This document shows, one piece after another, positions 11,676 through 12,224 of a stretch of DNA of 12,224 nt. Location of the stretch: positions 1 through 12,224 of the forward strand of contig CAILKS010000048.1 of the NCBI GenBank assembly GCA_903834855.1, given 5' to 3'. The position numbers were made by a program, and so were the translations under genes. Numbering within the stretch: position 1 is the first letter of the stretch; every line of letters starts with the position of its first letter. This stretch comes from an uncultured bacterium. Its GTDB lineage: Bacteria; Patescibacteriota; Minisyncoccia; Phycocordibacterales; UBA5272. The notes below the pieces were generated by a model. The model was not told where the DNA came from. It worked only from the letters and a program-made list of their open reading frames with translations, and searched no databases.

Positions 11676-12224
11676 AAATTCTCAAGTCCCAACACTATAT
11701 AAAGAATTAGCCAGATCTTTAAGTGGAGAAATAGATGTCTCACATCATAGCCTAGAACAGCATAGTAGAGATGCCTCTTTTTGTAAAATAACCCCACACA
11801 TAATCACCTACCCTAAAACAATAGATGATATTAAAAAGATAATATCTTGCGCTGACGAATATAAAATCCCTATTTCAGTAAAAGGGAATGGTAGAAATGC
11901 AAGTGGGGCTTCTTTAGCTGAGGGTATTGTGGTTGATATGACAAAATATTTTAATCACATAAAACATTTAGACATGTCGGGTAATGTTATAAATGTCGAT
12001 CCAGGTGTTAATTGTAAAAAAATAAGAGAACATTTATCTTTATGGGGATTAGAAATTCCATTTTTAACAGAACAAAATGATGAAGATACAATTGGAGGTG
12101 TTGTTTCTACAAAAAATGTTAGCCCAACTTCTTTTGAACATGGTGGGATTGGTTCTTGGGTTACTGGTTTATCAATTGTTTTAACAAACGGAGAACAACA
12201 TCTAATAGAAGAAGGGATAACACC
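11665..12224 (+). CDS. FAD-linked oxidoreductase (FAD_binding_4 / D-lactate dehydrogenase-like), partial at window edge
   Basis: The first 186 aa are visible; the gene runs off the right edge. The N-terminal part of a PCMH-type FAD-binding domain is clear. It has HSRDASFCKITPHIITYPKTIDDIKKI (33-59), corresponding to the family's sDas.Y...P..vvyPkt.eDv. The FAD-pyrophosphate segment SVKGNGRNASGASLAEGIVVD (71-91) follows. VNVDPGVN-like text (109-116; INVDPGVN) and DTIGGVVSTKNVSPTSFEHGGIG (141-163), the second flavin-binding stretch, come next, and then WVTGLSIVLTNGE (165-177). Family members oxidise 2-hydroxyacids such as D-lactate or glycolate, or sugar-like alcohols. The substrate cannot be told without the C-terminal half. 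The ATG lies inside the 60-aa gene's last codons. No SD. Confidence 0.87.
   Translation, partial: MDFKNSQVPTLYKELARSLSGEIDVSHHSLEQHSRDASFCKITPHIITYPKTIDDIKKIISCADEYKIPISVKGNGRNASGASLAEGIVVDMTKYFNHIKHLDMSGNVINVDPGVNCKKIREHLSLWGLEIPFLTEQNDEDTIGGVVSTKNVSPTSFEHGGIGSWVTGLSIVLTNGEQHLIEEGIT

Overview
The window looks like a stretch of a Patescibacteria (Candidate Phyla Radiation) chromosome, most likely a Parcubacteria-group member. This is inferred from several features. The DNA is AT-rich and genes are tightly packed. Almost no gene has a Shine-Dalgarno sequence. Small membrane proteins of unknown function are common, and an O-antigen-ligase/TPR protein and a SIMPL protein are present. rplK stands alone instead of being followed by rplA. 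Stop codons are mostly TAA and TAG, with one TGA (the 79-aa gene) placed just before a terminator, so the standard bacterial code applies. I could not check the phylum by database search.

Layout. Bases 8-4948 form a thymidylate island. glyA-tmk-dut is a tightly packed unit on the minus strand. thyA-folA is a divergent unit on the plus strand. A two-domain dCTP deaminase (dcd) converges on folA with a 4-base overlap. Together these encode the route dCTP -> dUTP -> dUMP -> dTMP -> dTDP, plus the folate cycle that feeds it (GlyA supplies methylene-THF, ThyA consumes it, FolA regenerates THF). Next comes a 65-aa Cys-rich zinc-finger-like protein on the plus strand. It is closed by a bidirectional terminator shared with rplK. 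Then, on the minus strand, secE-nusG and a separately promoted rplK make up a transcription/translation/secretion block.

Bases 6778-7701 hold a promoter for secE, a structured element of unknown function (about 6969-7109), a single-gene unit for a 79-aa protein of unknown family (near-consensus promoter, strong SD, own terminator), and a second bidirectional terminator. After that the minus strand carries a membrane-anchored SIMPL-domain protein, an intergenic region with three related repeat modules in alternating orientation, and a two-gene unit. That unit encodes a polytopic O-antigen-ligase-like protein with C-terminal TPRs, followed by a 210-aa single-pass membrane protein. At the right edge, on the plus strand, a 60-aa membrane protein overlaps the start of an FAD-linked oxidoreductase that runs off the window.

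Gene control. Three genes (thyA, dcd and the 60-aa gene) have a -10 box ending exactly six bases before the ATG, which predicts leaderless mRNAs. Two small genes (65 and 79 aa) instead have strong G-rich SD sequences, fuller promoters, terminators and higher GC. The window therefore appears to hold two distinct initiation styles. No CRISPR array, insertion sequence, tRNA or rRNA was found. The most unusual items are the structured element at 6969-7109, the split-motif Dcd, the leaderless promoters and the alternating repeat modules. None of these amounts to a proven new system.
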